From NCBI GenBank assembly GCA_026004975.1, contig BPKE01000001.1:1-64000 (forward strand): a stretch of DNA of 64,000 bases, given 5' to 3'. This stretch comes from Gammaproteobacteria bacterium (GTDB taxonomy: Bacteria > Pseudomonadota > Gammaproteobacteria > HTCC5015). The notes under the pieces were generated by a model. That model saw only the letters and a list, made by a program, of their open reading frames with translations. It did not search any database and was not told where the DNA came from. Shown here in pieces: positions 24,165-34,492 of the stretch; positions within the stretch are counted from its first letter, which is position 1; the number at the start of each line of letters is the position of its first letter. A program made the translations under genes and the position numbers.

Positions 24165-26759
24165 GTGAGTCGATCCGCCGCCAAAACCGAGCTGGGCGCC
24201 CACACGCCCATGATGCAGCAGTACCTGCGCATCAAGGCGCAGTACCCGGACACGCTCGTGTTCTACCGCATGGGCGATTTCTACGAGCTGTTCTACGAGG
24301 ATGCGGAAAAGGCCGCGCGCCTGCTGAACATCACCCTCACCCACCGCGGCCAGTCGGCCGGCGCGCCGATCCCGATGGCCGGGGTGCCCTACCACGCCGC
24401 CGAGAGCCACATCGGCAAACTGCTCAAGCTCGGCGAAGCGGTGGTGATCTGCGAGCAGACCGGCGAAGCGGCGGGCAAGGGGCCGATGGAACGCCGGGTG
24501 ACACGCATCGTCACGCCGGGCACGGTCACCGACGAGGCACTGCTCGACCAGCGCCGGCCCGCGCTGGTGGCGGCCTGCTGCCCCCTGGACAAGGCCTGGG
24601 GCCTGGCCTGGGCCGACCTGGCCGCCGGTGAATTCCGCGTCCTGGAGGCGCCCGACGAATCCGCCCTGGCCGCCGAGCTCGAACGCCTGCAACCCGCCGA
24701 GCTGCTGCACGCCGAGGGCATGGCGCCGCCGGCGCGGCCGCAGGGCGCCGTGCTGCGCCCCCGGCCGCCCTGGCACTTCGAGCCCGACACGGCCGAACGC
24801 AAGCTCTGCACGCATTTCGGCACCCGGGATCTCAACGGCTTCGGCTGCGCCGGCCTGCGCGCGGCGGTGGCGGCGGCCGGCTGCCTGCTGGCCTACCTGG
24901 AGGAGACCCAGCTCGGGCGTTTGCCGCAATTGCGCCGCTTGGCCACCGAGCGCATCGGTGATGCGCTGGTCCTGGACGTCGCCGCGCGCCGCAGTCTCGA
25001 GATCGACTCGTCCTTGTCCGGCGACCCCCGGCATTCCCTGCTCGGGGTGCTGGACCACTGCGTGCTGGCGATGGGCAGCCGGCGGTTGCGCCGCTGGCTG
25101 GGCCAGCCGCTGCGCGACCGCGCGGTGCTGCGCGACCGCCACGACGCGGTCGAGGCCCTGCTCGAGTCGGGCCGTCACCGCGCGCTGCGCGAAGCCCTGG
25201 CGGCTTGCGGCGACGTGGAGCGCATCGCCGCGCGCATCGCCCTGGGCAGCGCCCGGCCGCGCGACCTGGTCGCCCTGCGCGAGACGCTCGGTGCCTTGCC
25301 GGCGCTCGCCGCCGTGTTGGAGGGGCTGGAGGCGCCGCTGCTGCAACACCACGCGCGCGCCCTGGCGGTGCCGCCGGCGTGGCTCGAGCACTTGCAACGC
25401 GCGCTGGTCGACGATCCGCCGCCGCTGCTGCGCGACGGCGGCGTCATCGCCCCCGGCTACGACGCCGAGCTCGACCGCCTGCGGGCGATGGCGGAACACG
25501 GCAGCGACGCGCTGGCCGAGTTCGAGGCCCGCGAGCGCTCACGCAGCGGCATCGCCAACCTCAAGGTGCGCTTCAACCAGGTCCATGGCTATTACATCGA
25601 GGTCGGCAAGGCTCAGGCCGACAAGGTGCCGGCGGACTACAGCCGCCGCCAGACCCTGAAGAACGTCGAGCGCTACATCACCCCGGAGCTGAAAGCCTTC
25701 GAAGACCAGGTGCTGGGCGCCCGCGAGCGCGCCCTGGCGCTGGAGAAGCGCCTCTACGAGGCGCTGCTCGCCGAACTGGCGGTGGAGCTGGACCGCTGGC
25801 AGGCCCTGGCCGAGGCCCTGGCGGTGCTGGACGTGCTGGCCTGCTTCGCCCATCTGGCCGAGGCGCGCGACTACCGCCGGCCGGTGCTCGACGAACGCCC
25901 CGGCATCCACATCGAGGCCGGACGCCACCCGGTGGTCGAGGCCTTGCTCGACACGCCCTTCGTCGCCAACGACACCCACCTCGACGAGACCCGCCGCATG
26001 TTGCTGATCACCGGCCCCAACATGGGCGGCAAGTCCACCTACATGCGGCAGGTGGCGCTGATCGTGCTGCTCGCCCACTGCGGCGCCTTCGTGCCGGCGC
26101 GGCGGGCGGTGATCGGCCCGGTGGACCGGATTTTCACCCGCATCGGCGCCTCGGACGATCTGGGCGGCGGCCGCTCCACCTTCCTCGTGGAAATGAGCGA
26201 GACCGCCGACATTCTCAACAACGCCACCGAGCACTCGCTGGTGATCATGGACGAAATCGGCCGCGGCACCAGCACCTTCGATGGCTTGTCCCTGGCCATG
26301 GCTTGCGCCGAACACCTGGCCGGCAGGCTGCGCGCCTACACGCTGTTCGCGACCCACTACTTCGAGCTGACCACCCTGGCCGAACGCCTGCCCGGCGTGC
26401 ACAACGTCCACCTGGACGCCATCGAACACGGCGACTCGATCGTCTTCCTGCACGCCGTCAAGGACGGCCCGGCCAACCAGAGCTACGGCCTGCAGGTGGC
26501 GCGCCTGGCCGGCGTGCCGCCGGAGGTGATCGAGCGGGCGCGCGCGCACCTGGTCGACCTGGAAGAACAGACCGCCGGCGCCCTGGACCGGGCCGGGGCG
26601 CAGCTCAGCCTCTTCGACCCCGCGCCGCCCGCCGCGCCGGCGGCCGACCCCCTGCGCGAGGCGCTGGCGGCGGTGGACCCCGACACGCTGACGCCTAGAA
26701 ACGCCCTGGAGCTCGTGTATAAACTGAAGGCCCTGCTCGACGGAGCCCCGCCTTCATGA
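24165..26759 (+). CDS. mutS: DNA mismatch repair protein MutS
   Basis: [89 protein letters not shown] start proposed at 24165 (ATG alternative at 24210). The 1640-aa ORF in the track begins far upstream and is not the gene. Confidence 0.97.
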   Translation: MSRSAAKTELGAHTPMMQQYLRIKAQYPDTLVFYRMGDFYELFYEDAEKAARLLNITLTHRGQSAGAPIPMAGVPYHAAESHIGKLLKLGEAVVICEQTGEAAGKGPMERRVTRIVTPGTVTDEALLDQRRPALVAACCPLDKAWGLAWADLAAGEFRVLEAPDESALAAELERLQPAELLHAEGMAPPARPQGAVLRPRPPWHFEPDTAERKLCTHFGTRDLNGFGCAGLRAAVAAAGCLLAYLEETQLGRLPQLRRLATERIGDALVLDVAARRSLEIDSSLSGDPRHSLLGVLDHCVLAMGSRRLRRWLGQPLRDRAVLRDRHDAVEALLESGRHRALREALAACGDVERIAARIALGSARPRDLVALRETLGALPALAAVLEGLEAPLLQHHARALAVPPAWLEHLQRALVDDPPPLLRDGGVIAPGYDAELDRLRAMAEHGSDALAEFEARERSRSGIANLKVRFNQVHGYYIEVGKAQADKVPADYSRRQTLKNVERYITPELKAFEDQVLGARERALALEKRLYEALLAELAVELDRWQALAEALAVLDVLACFAHLAEARDYRRPVLDERPGIHIEAGRHPVVEALLDTPFVANDTHLDETRRMLLITGPNMGGKSTYMRQVALIVLLAHCGAFVPARRAVIGPVDRIFTRIGASDDLGGGRSTFLVEMSETADILNNATEHSLVIMDEIGRGTSTFDGLSLAMACAEHLAGRLRAYTLFATHYFELTTLAERLPGVHNVHLDAIEHGDSIVFLHAVKDGPANQSYGLQVARLAGVPPEVIERARAHLVDLEEQTAGALDRAGAQLSLFDPAPPAAPAADPLREALAAVDPDTLTPRNALELVYKLKALLDGAPPS

Positions 26760-27638
26760 GCGTGTTCAAGCGCGTCGCCCTGCTGCGCAACCCCATCGTC
26801 GACCCGGGCGACACCCTCGCCCGCCTCCATCGCTTCCTGGCCGGGGCCGGCGTCACCGTGCTGCCCGAGGCGAGCTGCCGCGGCGCCCTGGACGGGGTGC
26901 GCTTCCACACCCTGGAAGAATTGCAGGACGTCGATCTGGTCATCGTCATCGGCGGCGACGGCACCCTGCTGCACGCGGCCCGGCGCTTCGCCCCGCACGG
27001 CGTGCCGATCCTCGGCATCAACCTCGGCCGCCTGGGCTTCCTGGTCGACATCAGCCCGCGGGAAATGGAAAAGGCCCTGCGCGGCGTTCTGGACGGCGAC
27101 TACGTGGCCGAAACGCGCTTTTTGCTCCATGCGCAGGTCTGGCGCGACGACGCGCTGTTGTGCGAGCAGTTGGCGTTGAACGACGTGGTGGTGAACAACC
27201 ACTTCGAGACGCGCATGATCGAATTCTTCACCCACATCGACGGCCACTACGTCAACCACGAGCGGGCCGACGGCGTGGTCGTCGCCACCCCCACCGGCTC
27301 GACCGCCTACGCGCTCTCGGCCGGCGGGCCGATCCTGCACCCGGCCCTGGAAGCGATCACCCTGGTGCCGATCTGCCCGCACACGCTCAACCACCGCCCC
27401 CTGGTCATCGACTCGAGCGTGGAGATCGCCATCGGCATCGACCCGGCCTGCCGCGTGGCCGCCCAGGCGAGCTTCGACGGCCAGGCCAACGTGCCGCTGG
27501 TCGCCGCCGACCGCGTGGTGATCCGCCGCAGCGAGGAAAACGGCCCGCCTGCTGCACCCGGCCGGTTACGATTTCTTCGACATCCTCCGCGCCAAGCTGC
27601 GCTGGGGCAAACCGCCCGAAGACGACGCGCCGCGCTGA
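26756..27638 (+). CDS. nadK: NAD kinase, frame break around 27545
   Basis: [21 protein letters not shown]...[33 protein letters not shown]...[20 protein letters not shown]. Restoring one base gives the C-terminus [34 protein letters not shown] and a stop at 27636. Length is 3n+1. Confidence 0.95.
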
Positions 27639-27646
27639 TTCCGAGC

Positions 27647-29329
27647 ATGCTCACGCAACTGCTGATCCGCGATTTCGCCATCATCGACGCCGCCGAGCTG
27701 GAATTCGGTCCGGGCATGACCGCCCTGACCGGCGAGACCGGCGCCGGCAAGTCGATCCTGCTCGACGCCCTCGGGTTGGTCCTGGGCGATCGCGCCGACC
27801 CCGCGGCGCTGGCCGAGGACGCGCCGCGGGCCGAGGTGAGCGCGGTGTTCGACGTCGGCGGCCTGCCCGCGGTGCGCGACTGGCTGCGCCGTCATACCCT
27901 GGACCGCGGCGAACTGTGCATCCTGCGCCGGGTGGTGCCCCGCGAAGGCGCCTCGCGGGCCTACATCAACGACAGCCCGGTGACCGTCCAGCGCCTGCGG
28001 GAGCTGGGCGAGCAACTGGTCAGCATCCACGGCCAGCACGCCCACCAGGCGCTGCTGCACCGCGACGTACAGCGCCGGCGACTGGACGACCACGGCGACA
28101 CCGGCGCGCTGCACGAACGCGTCGCCGAGACCTACCGTGCCTGGCGCGAGGCCGACGCCGAACACCGCCGTCTGCTGGAAGCGGCCCAGGCGCGCGACGA
28201 ACGCCTGGCCTGGCTGCGCGACATGGTCGGTGAACTCGACGCGGTCCTGGCCGGCGGCGAGGACTGGGACACGCTGGAGGAGGAACACCGCCGGCTGGCC
28301 CACGCCGAGGCCCTGATGCAGGCGGCCGGCGAGGCGCTGCGTGCCCTGTACGAGGACGACGATGCCGTCCACGACCGTCTCGGCCGGCACGCCGCCGCGC
28401 TGGAGCGGGTGCTCGCCCACGACGGCCGCCTCGCGCCCGCCGTCGAGGCGCTCGGCGGTGCGCTGGCCCAGATCGAGGACGCCGCCGAAACCCTGCGCGA
28501 CTACCTCGCCGACCTGAACCTCGATCCGGAGCGCCTGCGCTGGGTGGAAGCGCGCATGGGCGCCTTGCACGACCTGGCGCGCAAGCACCGCGTCGAGCCG
28601 CGAGCCCTGCCGGAAACCGCCGAGCGCCTGCGGCGGGAGCGCGACGAGCTCGAACGGCTCAGCGACGCGCTCGCCGAAGCCGCGCCGCGGCTGGCGCGCC
28701 TGCGCCGCGACTACCTCGCCGCCGCCGCCGAGCTGAGCGCGGCGCGCGCCGCCGCCGCCGAGCGCCTGGGCACCGCGGTCAGCGAGGCGATGCAGACGCT
28801 GGGCATGCGCGGCGGGCGCTTCGCCGTTCGGGTCGAGCCGCGCGAGCACGACCCGGAAACCGGCGCGGGGTTTTCCGCCGACGGCCTGGACCGGGTGGAA
28901 TTCGTGGTGGCCGCCAACCCCGGCCAGCGCCTGCAGCCCCTGGCCAAGGTCGCCTCGGGCGGCGAACTCAGCCGCATCAGCCTGGCCATCCAGATGATCA
29001 CCGCCCGCAGCGAGCCGATCCCGACCCTGATCTTCGACGAGGTCGACGCCGGCGTGGGCGGGGCGGTGGCCGAGGTCGTCGGCCGCCAGTTGCGCCGCCT
29101 CGGCGAGCAGCGCCAGGTGCTGTGCGTCACCCACCTGCCGCAAGTGGCCGCCCAGGCGCACCACCACCTGCGCATCCGCAAGGAACCGGCCGGGCGCGGC
29201 GTGCACACGCGGGTCGACACGCTGGACCGGGCGGCGCGCGTCGAAGAAATCGCGCGCATGCTCGGCGGCATGACGATCACCGCCACCACCCGCGAACACG
29301 CCGAGGAAATGCTCGCCCGCGCCGGCTGA
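27647..29329 (+). CDS. recN: DNA repair protein RecN
   Basis: MLTQLLIRDFAIIDAAELEFGPGMTALTGETGAGKSILLDALGLVLGDRAD...KVASGGELSRISLAIQ...LIFDEVDAGVGG. Own ATG at 27647; the 857-aa ORF in the track is a nadK+recN artefact. Confidence 0.97.
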   Translation: MLTQLLIRDFAIIDAAELEFGPGMTALTGETGAGKSILLDALGLVLGDRADPAALAEDAPRAEVSAVFDVGGLPAVRDWLRRHTLDRGELCILRRVVPREGASRAYINDSPVTVQRLRELGEQLVSIHGQHAHQALLHRDVQRRRLDDHGDTGALHERVAETYRAWREADAEHRRLLEAAQARDERLAWLRDMVGELDAVLAGGEDWDTLEEEHRRLAHAEALMQAAGEALRALYEDDDAVHDRLGRHAAALERVLAHDGRLAPAVEALGGALAQIEDAAETLRDYLADLNLDPERLRWVEARMGALHDLARKHRVEPRALPETAERLRRERDELERLSDALAEAAPRLARLRRDYLAAAAELSAARAAAAERLGTAVSEAMQTLGMRGGRFAVRVEPREHDPETGAGFSADGLDRVEFVVAANPGQRLQPLAKVASGGELSRISLAIQMITARSEPIPTLIFDEVDAGVGGAVAEVVGRQLRRLGEQRQVLCVTHLPQVAAQAHHHLRIRKEPAGRGVHTRVDTLDRAARVEEIARMLGGMTITATTREHAEEMLARAG

Positions 29330-29343
29330 GCCGGCGCGGCGGC

Positions 29344-29751
29344 TCACTCACCGCAACCGCATTCGCCGTACAGGATCATGCTGTGGTCGGTGAGCTTGAA
29401 GCCGTTCTTCTCGGCGATGTCGCGCTGGCGCTGCTCGATCACCTCGTCGTAGAACTCGACCACCTTGCCGCATTTGACGCACACCAGATGGTCGTGGTGC
29501 TGGCCGCGGTCGATCTCGAAGACCGCCTGCCCGCCTTCGAAATGGTGGCGGATGACCAGCCCGGCGTTCTCGAACTGCGTGAGCACGCGGTAGACCGTCG
29601 CCAAGCCGATCTCCTCACCCGACTCCATCAGGGCGCGGTAGATCGCCTCGGCGGTCATGTGCCCTTCCTCGCTGCGTTCCAGGATCTCGAGGATGCGCAT
29701 GCGCGGCAAGGTGACCTTCAGGCCGGCCTTCTTGATGTCGCTCGATTCCAC
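29344..29751 (-). CDS. fur: Ferric uptake regulator Fur
   Basis: VESSDIKKAGLKVTLPRMRILEILERSEEGHMTAEAIYRALMESGEEIGLATVYRVLTQFENAGLVIRHHFEGGQAVFEI...HHDHLVCVKCGKVVEF. GTG start chosen by family N-terminus. Confidence 0.97.
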   Translation of the reverse strand: MESSDIKKAGLKVTLPRMRILEILERSEEGHMTAEAIYRALMESGEEIGLATVYRVLTQFENAGLVIRHHFEGGQAVFEIDRGQHHDHLVCVKCGKVVEFYDEVIEQRQRDIAEKNGFKLTDHSMILYGECGCGE

Positions 29752-29776
29752 CTCGGCCTCCGGGAGGGCGTGTTGT

Positions 29777-29791
29777 GGTATTATCCCGCAG
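29777..29791 (-). promoter_or_regulatory. fur upstream element CTGCGGGATAATACC (candidate -10 GATAAT)
   Basis: 14/15 identical to the element upstream of recA; lies in the fur/bamE divergent gap. Confidence 0.45.
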
Positions 29792-29820
29792 CCTTTCGAC
29801 CCGTTCAATTCGGAATCGCC

Positions 29821-30216
29821 GTGCACCGCGCCCTGCTCTGCCTGCCTCTGCTGCTCGCCCTCGCCGCGGGCGGCTGCGTCCGGCCCTACCGCGCCAGCGT
29901 CACCCAGGGCAACCTCATCGAGGCGGACGCCCTGGCGCGCCTGGAAACCGGCATGACCCGCGCGCAGGTGGAATTCCTGCTCGGCCGGCCGATCCTCCAG
30001 GATCCCCTCGACCCCCGGCGCTGGAACTACGCCTTCTATGCGCGTTACGGCTACCGGCCGCCGCTGCGCACGGTCATGGTGCTGTATTTCGACGAGAACG
30101 ACCGGCTGGCGCGCATCGAGGGGATACGCGAGGCGACCGCCGACGACGCGGTCGAGGATCAGCTCAACCCCGACCGGCCGTCCGACGACCGCATCGACGA
30201 CATCGACCTGGACTGA
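29821..30216 (+). CDS. bamE: Outer membrane protein assembly factor BamE (SmpA/OmlA)
   Basis: GTG start; lipobox LLALAAGGCVRPYRASVTQGNLIEADALARLETGMTRAQVEFLLGRPILQDPLDPRRWNYAFYARYGYRPP...VMVLYFDENDRLARIEG; divergent from fur. Confidence 0.95.
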   Translation: MHRALLCLPLLLALAAGGCVRPYRASVTQGNLIEADALARLETGMTRAQVEFLLGRPILQDPLDPRRWNYAFYARYGYRPPLRTVMVLYFDENDRLARIEGIREATADDAVEDQLNPDRPSDDRIDDIDLD

Positions 30217-30231
30217 GCGGCGCCGGTCCGA

Positions 30232-30513
30232 TCAGCCCTCCGCACCGCCCTTGGCCGCCCGCCGCCGGCGCGCCTGCTTCGGGTCGGCGATCAGGGGACG
30301 GTAGATCTCCACCCGGTCACCTTCCGCGAGCGGCGTATCCAGCGCCACCAGGCGACCGAACACACCGACCTTGTTCACGGCCAGATCGATCTCCGGATGA
30401 CGCTCGAGCAGCCCGGAGCGGCGGATCGCCGTCTCCGCCGTGGCGCCGGGTTCCAGGTCCAGCTCGACGACCGTCTGCTCTTCGGGCAAGGCGTACACCA
30501 CTTCGACGTGCAT
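30232..30513 (-). CDS. rnfH: RnfH family protein
   Basis: [88 protein letters not shown]. Confidence 0.93.
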   Translation of the reverse strand: MHVEVVYALPEEQTVVELDLEPGATAETAIRRSGLLERHPEIDLAVNKVGVFGRLVALDTPLAEGDRVEIYRPLIADPKQARRRRAAKGGAEG

Positions 30514-30516
30514 CCT

Positions 30517-31947
30517 TCAACCGCCTCCGCCGCCGACCCAACCGAACACCCCGATCGCGTTGAGGAAAATGAGTCCCACCGCGACGGGCGCCACGTAGCG
30601 CAGCAGGAAGTACCAGAGGTTGAAGTGCCAGCCGTCCATCGCCAGCTCGTCCTCGCAGGACTCGCGGCGCATCAGGTGGGCCGCGAACAGGGCGATCAAC
30701 AGACCGCCGAGCGGCAACATGATGTTCGCCGTGAGGAAATCGACGATGTCGAAGAAGGTCTTGTCACGGAACAGGACGTACTGGACGCGGGTGAAGTCCA
30801 GCGACAAGGTCCACTTGTAGTCGGCCCAGATGTTGAAGGAGAAGATCGTTCCCAGGCCCAGCACCCAGGCGATGAAACCGCATATGCCGGCGGCCTTGGC
30901 CCGGTCCATGCGGCCGTTCTCCAGCAGCCAGGCGACCGGCGGTTCGAGCAGTGAAATGGATGAAGTCACCGCCGCGAACACCAGCAGGATGAAAAACAGC
31001 GTGCCCACCAGCGTGCCCAGGGGCATCTGGGCGAAGGCCAGCGGCAAGGTCGTGAACACCAGCCCCGGCCCCTGGGCCGGCGCCAGGCCGTTGGAGAACA
31101 CGATCGGGAAAATCACCATCCCGGCGAGCAGGGCCACCGCCGTGTCGGCGGCGGCCACGGTGATGCAGGTGCGGGCGATGGAAGCCTCGCGCGGCAGGTA
31201 GGAGCCGTAGACCATGATCGCGCCCATGCCGAGGCTCAGCGAGAAAAACGCCATGCCCATCGCCTCGAGCACGGCCTGGCCACTGAGCTTGCCGAAATCC
31301 GGCACGAACATGAACTCGACGCCTTCGAGGAAAGCCGGCGTGGTCGCGGCATAGACGAACAACAGCACCAGGATGCCGAACAAGGCCGGCATCAGGTAAC
31401 GCACCGCCCGCTCCAGGCCGTGCTCCACCCCGCGGGCGACGATGGCGACGGTGATCACCATGAAAATCGTGTGCCAGGCGAGCAGCCGTTCCGGGTCCGA
31501 GATGAGATCGGTGAACACGCGGCCGACGGTCTCGGCATCCTGGGCGTTGTGAAACACCCCGCCGGCCATGCGGAACACATAAGCCAGGATCCAGCCGGCG
31601 ATCACGCTGTAGAACGACAGGATCAGGAACCCCGCCGCCATGCCCATGCGCCCGACCCAGACCCACTGGGGCGAGCGCCCTTCCTGCTCGGCCAGGCTGC
31701 GCATGGCGTCGATCGGGTTGCGCCGCGCGCGCCGGCCCAGCATCACCTCGGCCATCATGATCGGCAGGCCCACGGCGGCCACGCAGACGACATAGAGCAG
31801 CACGAAGGCGCCGCCGCCGTTCTCGCCGGTGACGTAGGGAAAACGCCAGACGTTGCCCAGCCCGACCGCCGAACCGGTGGCGGCGAGAATGAAGGCCAGG
31901 CGCGATGTCCACAAACCGCGGCCGGGTGCCGCGTCGTTGCCGTGCAT
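30517..31947 (-). CDS. Sodium-dependent (neurotransmitter:sodium symporter, NSS) family transporter
   Basis: LWTSRLAFILAATGSAVGLGNVWRFPYVTGENGGGAFVLLYVVCVAAVGLPIMMAEVMLGRRARRNPIDAM: NSS signature; many TM helices. Confidence 0.95.
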   Translation of the reverse strand: MHGNDAAPGRGLWTSRLAFILAATGSAVGLGNVWRFPYVTGENGGGAFVLLYVVCVAAVGLPIMMAEVMLGRRARRNPIDAMRSLAEQEGRSPQWVWVGRMGMAAGFLILSFYSVIAGWILAYVFRMAGGVFHNAQDAETVGRVFTDLISDPERLLAWHTIFMVITVAIVARGVEHGLERAVRYLMPALFGILVLLFVYAATTPAFLEGVEFMFVPDFGKLSGQAVLEAMGMAFFSLSLGMGAIMVYGSYLPREASIARTCITVAAADTAVALLAGMVIFPIVFSNGLAPAQGPGLVFTTLPLAFAQMPLGTLVGTLFFILLVFAAVTSSISLLEPPVAWLLENGRMDRAKAAGICGFIAWVLGLGTIFSFNIWADYKWTLSLDFTRVQYVLFRDKTFFDIVDFLTANIMLPLGGLLIALFAAHLMRRESCEDELAMDGWHFNLWYFLLRYVAPVAVGLIFLNAIGVFGWVGGGGG

Positions 31948-32094
31948 GCTCAAGATCGACCCTCCCTCACGCGGCCGCGGCCCGGGGCGCGGCGGGCCGA
32001 TAGTGTGCGCAAAATCGACGCCGCGCTCAACCGGCCGCGTTGCCAGACCGCCCCGCGGCGGGTATGGTATGCCGCCTTCGGCGGCCCGGACACC

Positions 32095-32569
32095 ATGAGC
32101 AAGAAACCCGCATCCGGCGAGGCGACCATCGCGGTCAAACCGCAAGGCCCGCCACGAATACCACAATCGAAGAGACGCTGGAAGCCGGCCTGGCCCTGCA
32201 GGGCTGGGAGGTGAAAAGCCTGCGCGCCGGCCGCGCCCACCTGCAGGAAGCCTACGTGTTCCTGCGCAACGGCGAGGCCTGGCTGTTCGGCGCCCACTTC
32301 ACCCCGCTGCCCTCGGCCTCCACCCACGTCGACCCGGATCCGACCCGCACCCGCAAGCTGCTGCTGCACCGGCGCGAGCTCAACCGGCTGATCGGCGCCG
32401 TCGAACGGCGCGGCTACACGCTGGTGCCGCTGCGGCTGTACTGGAAACCGCGGCCGCGCCAAGCTGGAGATCGCCCTGGCCAAGGGCAAGAAACAGCACG
32501 ACAAGCGCGCCACCGAGAAGGCGCGCGACTGGGCGCGCGAAAAACAGCGGGCTGCTCAAGCGTCGCTGA
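32095..32569 (+). CDS. smpB: SsrA-binding protein SmpB, four apparent single-base insertions
   Basis: [90 protein letters not shown] and [30 protein letters not shown] in separate frames. Length is 471+4. Confidence 0.95.
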
Positions 32570-33285
32570 GGGTGCCGCCGCCGGCCGCCTCCAGCGCGTC
32601 CCAGACGCAGGCGCCCGCCTTGGCGCGGATCAGCTCCAGGAACGCCGCGTGTTCGGCCAGCTCTTCGGCCCCCCGCGCGGCGCAGCACCCCCGGCGCCCT
32701 GATCCGGCCGCGTCGGCGCCGCTCGCCCTCGCCGCCGGCGCCCTGCAGGGCCAGGCTCGCCTGCCCCCCGGTCATCGCCAGGTAGACCTCGGCGAGGATC
32801 TGCGCGTCGAGCAGCGCACCGTGCAAGGTGCGCTCGCTGTTGTCCACGTTGTAGCGCTTGCACAACGCGTCCAGGGTGTTGCGCTGGCCCGGGTGCAGGC
32901 GGCGCGCCAGGGCCAACGTGTCGGTGATGCGGCACAGCTCACCGATGGAGGGGTGGTCGGCGCGCCAGCGGCGCAACTCGGCGTCGAGGAAGCCGACGTC
33001 GAAGGGCGCGTTGTGGATGATCAGCTCGGCGCCCGTGACGAAATCGAGGAAGGCCTCGGCGACGTCGCCGAAGCGGGGCTTGTCGGCGAGGAAATCGTCG
33101 GTCAAGCCGTGCACTTCCACCGCGCCGGGATCGATCGCCCGGTCCGGCTGCAGGTACTGGTGGAAGGTGCGGCCGGTGAGCCGCCGGTCGACGAGCTCCA
33201 CGCAGCCGATCTCGATGATGCGGTGCCCCTCTTCCGGCGCCAGACCGGTGGTCTCGGTGTCCAGGACGACCTGGCGGTGACTCAT
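32556..33285 (-). CDS. dnaQ: DNA polymerase III epsilon subunit (proofreading exonuclease), frame break around 32690
   Basis: [69 protein letters not shown]...[17 protein letters not shown]-term [36 protein letters not shown] in another frame. Confidence 0.96.
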
Positions 33286-33730
33286 CGGGCGCCCTCCAGC
33301 AGGCGGTCGATCGCCTCGTTCGCGAGGCGGTCGACCCGCTCGTTTTCCGGATGGCCGGCGTGCCCGCGCACCCAGTGCCAGCGCACGCGGTGGGCCGCCG
33401 CGGCGCCGCTCCAGGCGCCTCCCACAGATCCTGGTTGAGCACCGGCCGGCGGTCTGCGGTGCGCCAACCGCGGCGCTTCCAGTTCGCCAGCCACTCGGTC
33501 ATGCCTTTGACCACGTATTGCGAGTCCGTGTACACATCCACTTCGCAGGGCCGCCGCAGCCGTTCCAGCGCCTCGATCACCGCCGTCAACTCCATGCGGT
33601 TGTTGGTCGTCTGCGCCGCGTGGCCCGACCAGCTGCGCTCGCTGCCGTCGCAACGCAGCAGCACCGCCCAGCCGCCCGGGCCGGGGTTGCCGCGACAGGC
33701 GCCGTCGGTATAGGCCTCGACCCGCTTCAT
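33282..33730 (-). CDS. rnhA: Ribonuclease HI, frame break around 33412
   Basis: [57 protein letters not shown]...[25 protein letters not shown]-term [27 protein letters not shown] in another frame. Confidence 0.97.
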
Positions 33731-34398
33731 GCCGCACGATGCGCCGTGGGCCGCACCGCCAGCGGCACCGCGCGCAGGCGGCGCCGGGCCGGGCGCAAGG
33801 GCGTGAGCGCCTCGGGGCGCTTGTGCGCCACCAGCAAGTAGACGTTGTCCAGCAGGGCCGCGCCGCCCGCCAGGCCGTGGGCACCGCGTACACACAGGGG
33901 CGTGAAGCCGAGCAGGCGCAGCCAATCGTTGATGCGCAACGGCGCCAGGAACCCCAGGTTCCAGGGCGGCCCGGGACGGCCGGCGGCGCGCCGCAGCAGA
34001 CGCCACGCCCCGTAGGGGCTGAAGGGATTGAAACCGAGCGCGATCAGGTAACCGCCGGGGCGCAACACGCGGCCGGCTTCGCGCAACAGGCCGTGCGGAT
34101 CGGCGGCCAGATCCAAGGCGTGCAGCAGCACCACGCCGTCGCAACCGCCGCTGTCCAGCGGCAACGGCAGGTGCGCCGCATCCAGGCCCCAGTCGTGCAG
34201 GTCGAGCAGCAAGGGCGCGGCACGGCGCTCGAGCCACTCGCTCCCCAAGCCGAGCACCACCGCCTCGTGCAGCGGCCACTCTCCCAGTGCGCGGCGCAAC
34301 GCCGCCGCGGCGCACCGGCGCAGGCGCGGGGCGCGCCGCCGGTACCACTCGGCCAGGCGGCGGGCGCGGTCTTCGGCTGCGGTCGAGGATCCGATCAT
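33727..34398 (-). CDS. SAM-dependent methyltransferase domain protein (type usually adjacent to rnhA/dnaQ)
   Basis: [53 protein letters not shown]: post-motif I methyltransferase features; the glycine motif I region is weak. Confidence 0.75.
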   Translation of the reverse strand: MIGSSTAAEDRARRLAEWYRRRAPRLRRCAAAALRRALGEWPLHEAVVLGLGSEWLERRAAPLLLDLHDWGLDAAHLPLPLDSGGCDGVVLLHALDLAADPHGLLREAGRVLRPGGYLIALGFNPFSPYGAWRLLRRAAGRPGPPWNLGFLAPLRINDWLRLLGFTPLCVRGAHGLAGGAALLDNVYLLVAHKRPEALTPLRPARRRLRAVPLAVRPTAHRAA

Positions 34399-34492
34399 GC
34401 GCCTGCATTCTAACACCGGCCGCGCGCGGCCTTGCACCGCGCCCGTACGGAGGCTAACGTAGCCGGCGAAGCGAAAGCCCGGAGCGCCCGAG

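Noticed and set aside
21837-26759. 1640-aa plus-strand ORF
   Set aside because: Only the last part (from about 24165) is MutS. The N-terminal half is the antisense shadow of recX, recA and pncC in GC-rich DNA.
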